Of a stretch of 6,363 nucleotides of DNA, positions 5,366 through 6,363 are shown one piece after another. How positions within the stretch are numbered: the first letter of the stretch is position 1; each line of letters begins with the position of its first letter. The stretch lies in the NCBI GenBank assembly GCA_013695335.1, contig JACDAR010000014.1, forward strand, positions 1 to 6,363. The letters run 5' to 3'. The stretch comes from Rubrobacter sp. (GTDB lineage: Bacteria; Actinomycetota; Rubrobacteria; Rubrobacterales; Rubrobacteraceae). The translations under genes and the position numbers were made by a program. Under the pieces are notes generated by a model that worked only from the letters and a program-made list of their open reading frames with translations, was not told where the DNA came from and did not search any database.

Positions 5366-5887
5366 TTACGTGCCTGGAGACTCTTCGATCTCGATGCGCT
5401 CCACGGTGTCGCCTGGTTCGCGGTGGCGGGCGGGATCTCGCTCGCGAATGGCGAGCACCACGTCCATGCCCTCGACTACCTCGCCGAAGATGGCGTGACG
5501 GCCGTCCAGCCACGGTGTCGGAACGTGGGTGATGAAGAACTGCGAGCCGCCTGTATTCGGGCCAGCGTTCGCCATGGAGAGGATGCCTGGCCTGTCGTGT
5601 TTGAGGTCGGGATCAAACTCGTCAGGGATGTGGTAACCGGGGCTGCCGCTCCCCGTGCCGGTCGGGTCTCCAGCCTGCACCATGAAGTCTTTTATGACGC
5701 GATGGAACGTGGTGCCATCAAAGTACCCGTCCCTTGCCAGAAACACGAAGTTGTTGACGGTGACTGGCGCTTCTTCGGCGAACAGCCGCGCTTTCACCAG
5801 TCCCTTTTCGGTGACTATGTTGGCCTGGTACTCGTGGCCCGGCTTCAACGCCATCTCGGGCGGCGCGTCGTAGGATTTCTGTGGCAT
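5366..5887 (-). CDS. Cyclophilin-type peptidyl-prolyl cis-trans isomerase
   Basis: This 173-residue single-domain cyclophilin catalyses cis-trans isomerisation of Xaa-Pro bonds and assists protein folding. No signal peptide or lipobox is seen, so it is probably cytosolic (ppiA/ppiB type). Active-site residues aligned with human cyclophilin A are all present: R63, F68 and Q71 in FHRVIKDFMVQAGD, F118 in GGSQFFIT, and W126 and H131 in WLDGRHAIFGEV. The ATG at 5887 is preferred over the upstream in-frame start at 5920 because AGGAGG lies 5 bases before it. It is the first gene of the leftward group and is divergent from the gene at 5969, with an 81-base shared upstream region. Confidence 0.95.
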   Translation of the reverse strand: MPQKSYDAPPEMALKPGHEYQANIVTEKGLVKARLFAEEAPVTVNNFVFLARDGYFDGTTFHRVIKDFMVQAGDPTGTGSGSPGYHIPDEFDPDLKHDRPGILSMANAGPNTGGSQFFITHVPTPWLDGRHAIFGEVVEGMDVVLAIRERDPARHREPGDTVERIEIEESPGT

Positions 5888-5892
5888 GTGGC

Positions 5893-5898
5893 CCTCCT
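5893..5898 (-). promoter_or_regulatory. Ribosome binding site deciding the cyclophilin start
   Basis: AGGAGG on the minus strand lies 5 bases before the ATG at 5887. It favours this start over the in-frame codon at 5920. Confidence 0.6.
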
Positions 5899-5904
5899 CA
5901 CGTT

Positions 5905-5933
5905 TTGCTCGAAGACCCATGCTACCTTATCTC
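5905..5933 (+). promoter_or_regulatory. Weak candidate promoter for the rightward gene at 5969
   Basis: TTGCTC (5905-5910) and TATCTC (5928-5933) are separated by 17 bases and lie in the divergent intergenic region. Each matches only half of its consensus, so this is a low-confidence call. The leftward cyclophilin promoter must lie in or near the same region, but I cannot pick it out. Confidence 0.22.
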
Positions 5934-5938
5934 GTGAA

Positions 5939-5955
5939 CCTTGCGGGGCGCAGGG
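5939..5955 (+). other. Hairpin in the leader of the gene at 5969
   Basis: CCTTGCG pairs with CGCAGGG across a GGG loop, a 7-bp stem with one G-U pair. It ends 3 bases before the Shine-Dalgarno at 5958-5962. A stem so close to the ribosome site could affect translation, but the loop is small and no ligand-binding architecture is visible. Confidence 0.25.
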
Positions 5956-5957
5956 AT

Positions 5958-5962
5958 GGAGG
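5958..5962 (+). promoter_or_regulatory. Ribosome binding site of the partial gene at the right edge
   Basis: GGAGG lies 6 bases before the GTG at 5969. This supports both the reality of the edge gene and its GTG start; the nearby ATG at 5956 is in a different frame. Confidence 0.55.
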
Positions 5963-5968
5963 GGGGCG

Positions 5969-6363
5969 GTGATCGAAGACCCCATAGGAAAACGTATCAG
6001 GCTCGCCGGGATCACAGGCCCCCTCACGGCCAGCGAGGCGTTCGTCATCGTGGACCCGGCTGCGAAGGGCTACGACGCGGATGCCTTCTGCCACCTGCTG
6101 ACCGCTGGAGAGCGGATCAACGGCGAAGGTCTCTCCGACCTGTGGGAGTTGTTCTATATGATGCCGAACGCACGGGCGAAGGCCACCTTAGGTGTTGGAA
6201 TAGACGAGCATTGCGACCCCGACGAAGAGTGGGAGCAGCGATTCCTCTTCGAAGACGTGCGGCCCTTCGCCCACCACGAACCTGGCAACATCCTGAGACG
6301 GTTAATTCGAGGCGGAGCCTTCGATGTCCGTGCCCAATGGAGGCAGGAACTGGAGCGCCACGC
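5969..6363 (+). CDS. Hypothetical protein, 3'-truncated by the window edge
   Basis: An open frame from a GTG runs 131 codons to the end of the window without a stop. Support is a good Shine-Dalgarno, GC-rich third codon positions like those of the neighbours, and a balanced soluble composition. The product begins MIEDPIGKRIRLAGITGP and includes HLLTAGERINGEGLSDLWEL (about 42-61), an acidic stretch DEHCDPDEEWEQ (about 79-90), DVRPFAHHEP (about 96-105) and an Arg-rich tail. No transmembrane segment, signal peptide or nucleotide-binding motif is visible. I do not recognise the family. It is divergent from the cyclophilin gene, which gives no functional clue. Confidence 0.7.
   Translation, partial: MIEDPIGKRIRLAGITGPLTASEAFVIVDPAAKGYDADAFCHLLTAGERINGEGLSDLWELFYMMPNARAKATLGVGIDEHCDPDEEWEQRFLFEDVRPFAHHEPGNILRRLIRGGAFDVRAQWRQELERH

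Noticed and set aside
5268..5513. N-terminal extension of the SnoaL-like protein into the cyclophilin gene
   Set aside because: The extension is Arg/His-rich shadow sequence of the cyclophilin gene, and a strong ribosome site fixes the start at the TTG at 5267.

Overview
The window is GC-rich, densely coding bacterial DNA with ordinary housekeeping and metabolic genes. GC-rich third codon positions, GTG and TTG starts, and two genes that look leaderless point to a high-GC Gram-positive bacterium. An actinobacterium of the Rubrobacter type is my best guess, but this is inference from style and I cannot place it firmly. I see no transposase, phage gene, CRISPR array, rRNA or intact tRNA.

Layout, left to right. 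On the + strand are a cation diffusion facilitator (CDF) metal exporter with an unusually long C-terminus (86-1507), then two tandem type I signal peptidases (1572-2243 and 2309-2827). A 9-base convergent gap follows. On the - strand, read from right to left, are a single-domain cyclophilin (5887-5366), a SnoaL/NTF2-like protein (5267-4884), a small P-loop kinase-like protein (4797-4288) and 4-alpha-glucanotransferase MalQ (4291-2837). The last two overlap by GTGA and are probably translationally coupled. Divergent from the cyclophilin, a gene of unknown function starts at 5969 and runs off the right edge with its frame still open.

The genes do not form an obvious single pathway. The two signal peptidases probably share a transcript and process secreted proteins. 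MalQ serves maltodextrin or glycogen turnover. The cyclophilin and SnoaL-like proteins are general accessory functions.

The points most worth a second look are in the CDF transporter: three tandem copies of the cytoplasmic metal-binding domain, with ligand positions better preserved in copies 2 and 3, and an Asn in a transport-site position usually occupied by His or Asp. Next come the paired signal peptidases, where the second may start at a non-canonical CTG overlapping the first gene's stop. I did not find convincing evidence for a wholly new multi-gene system.
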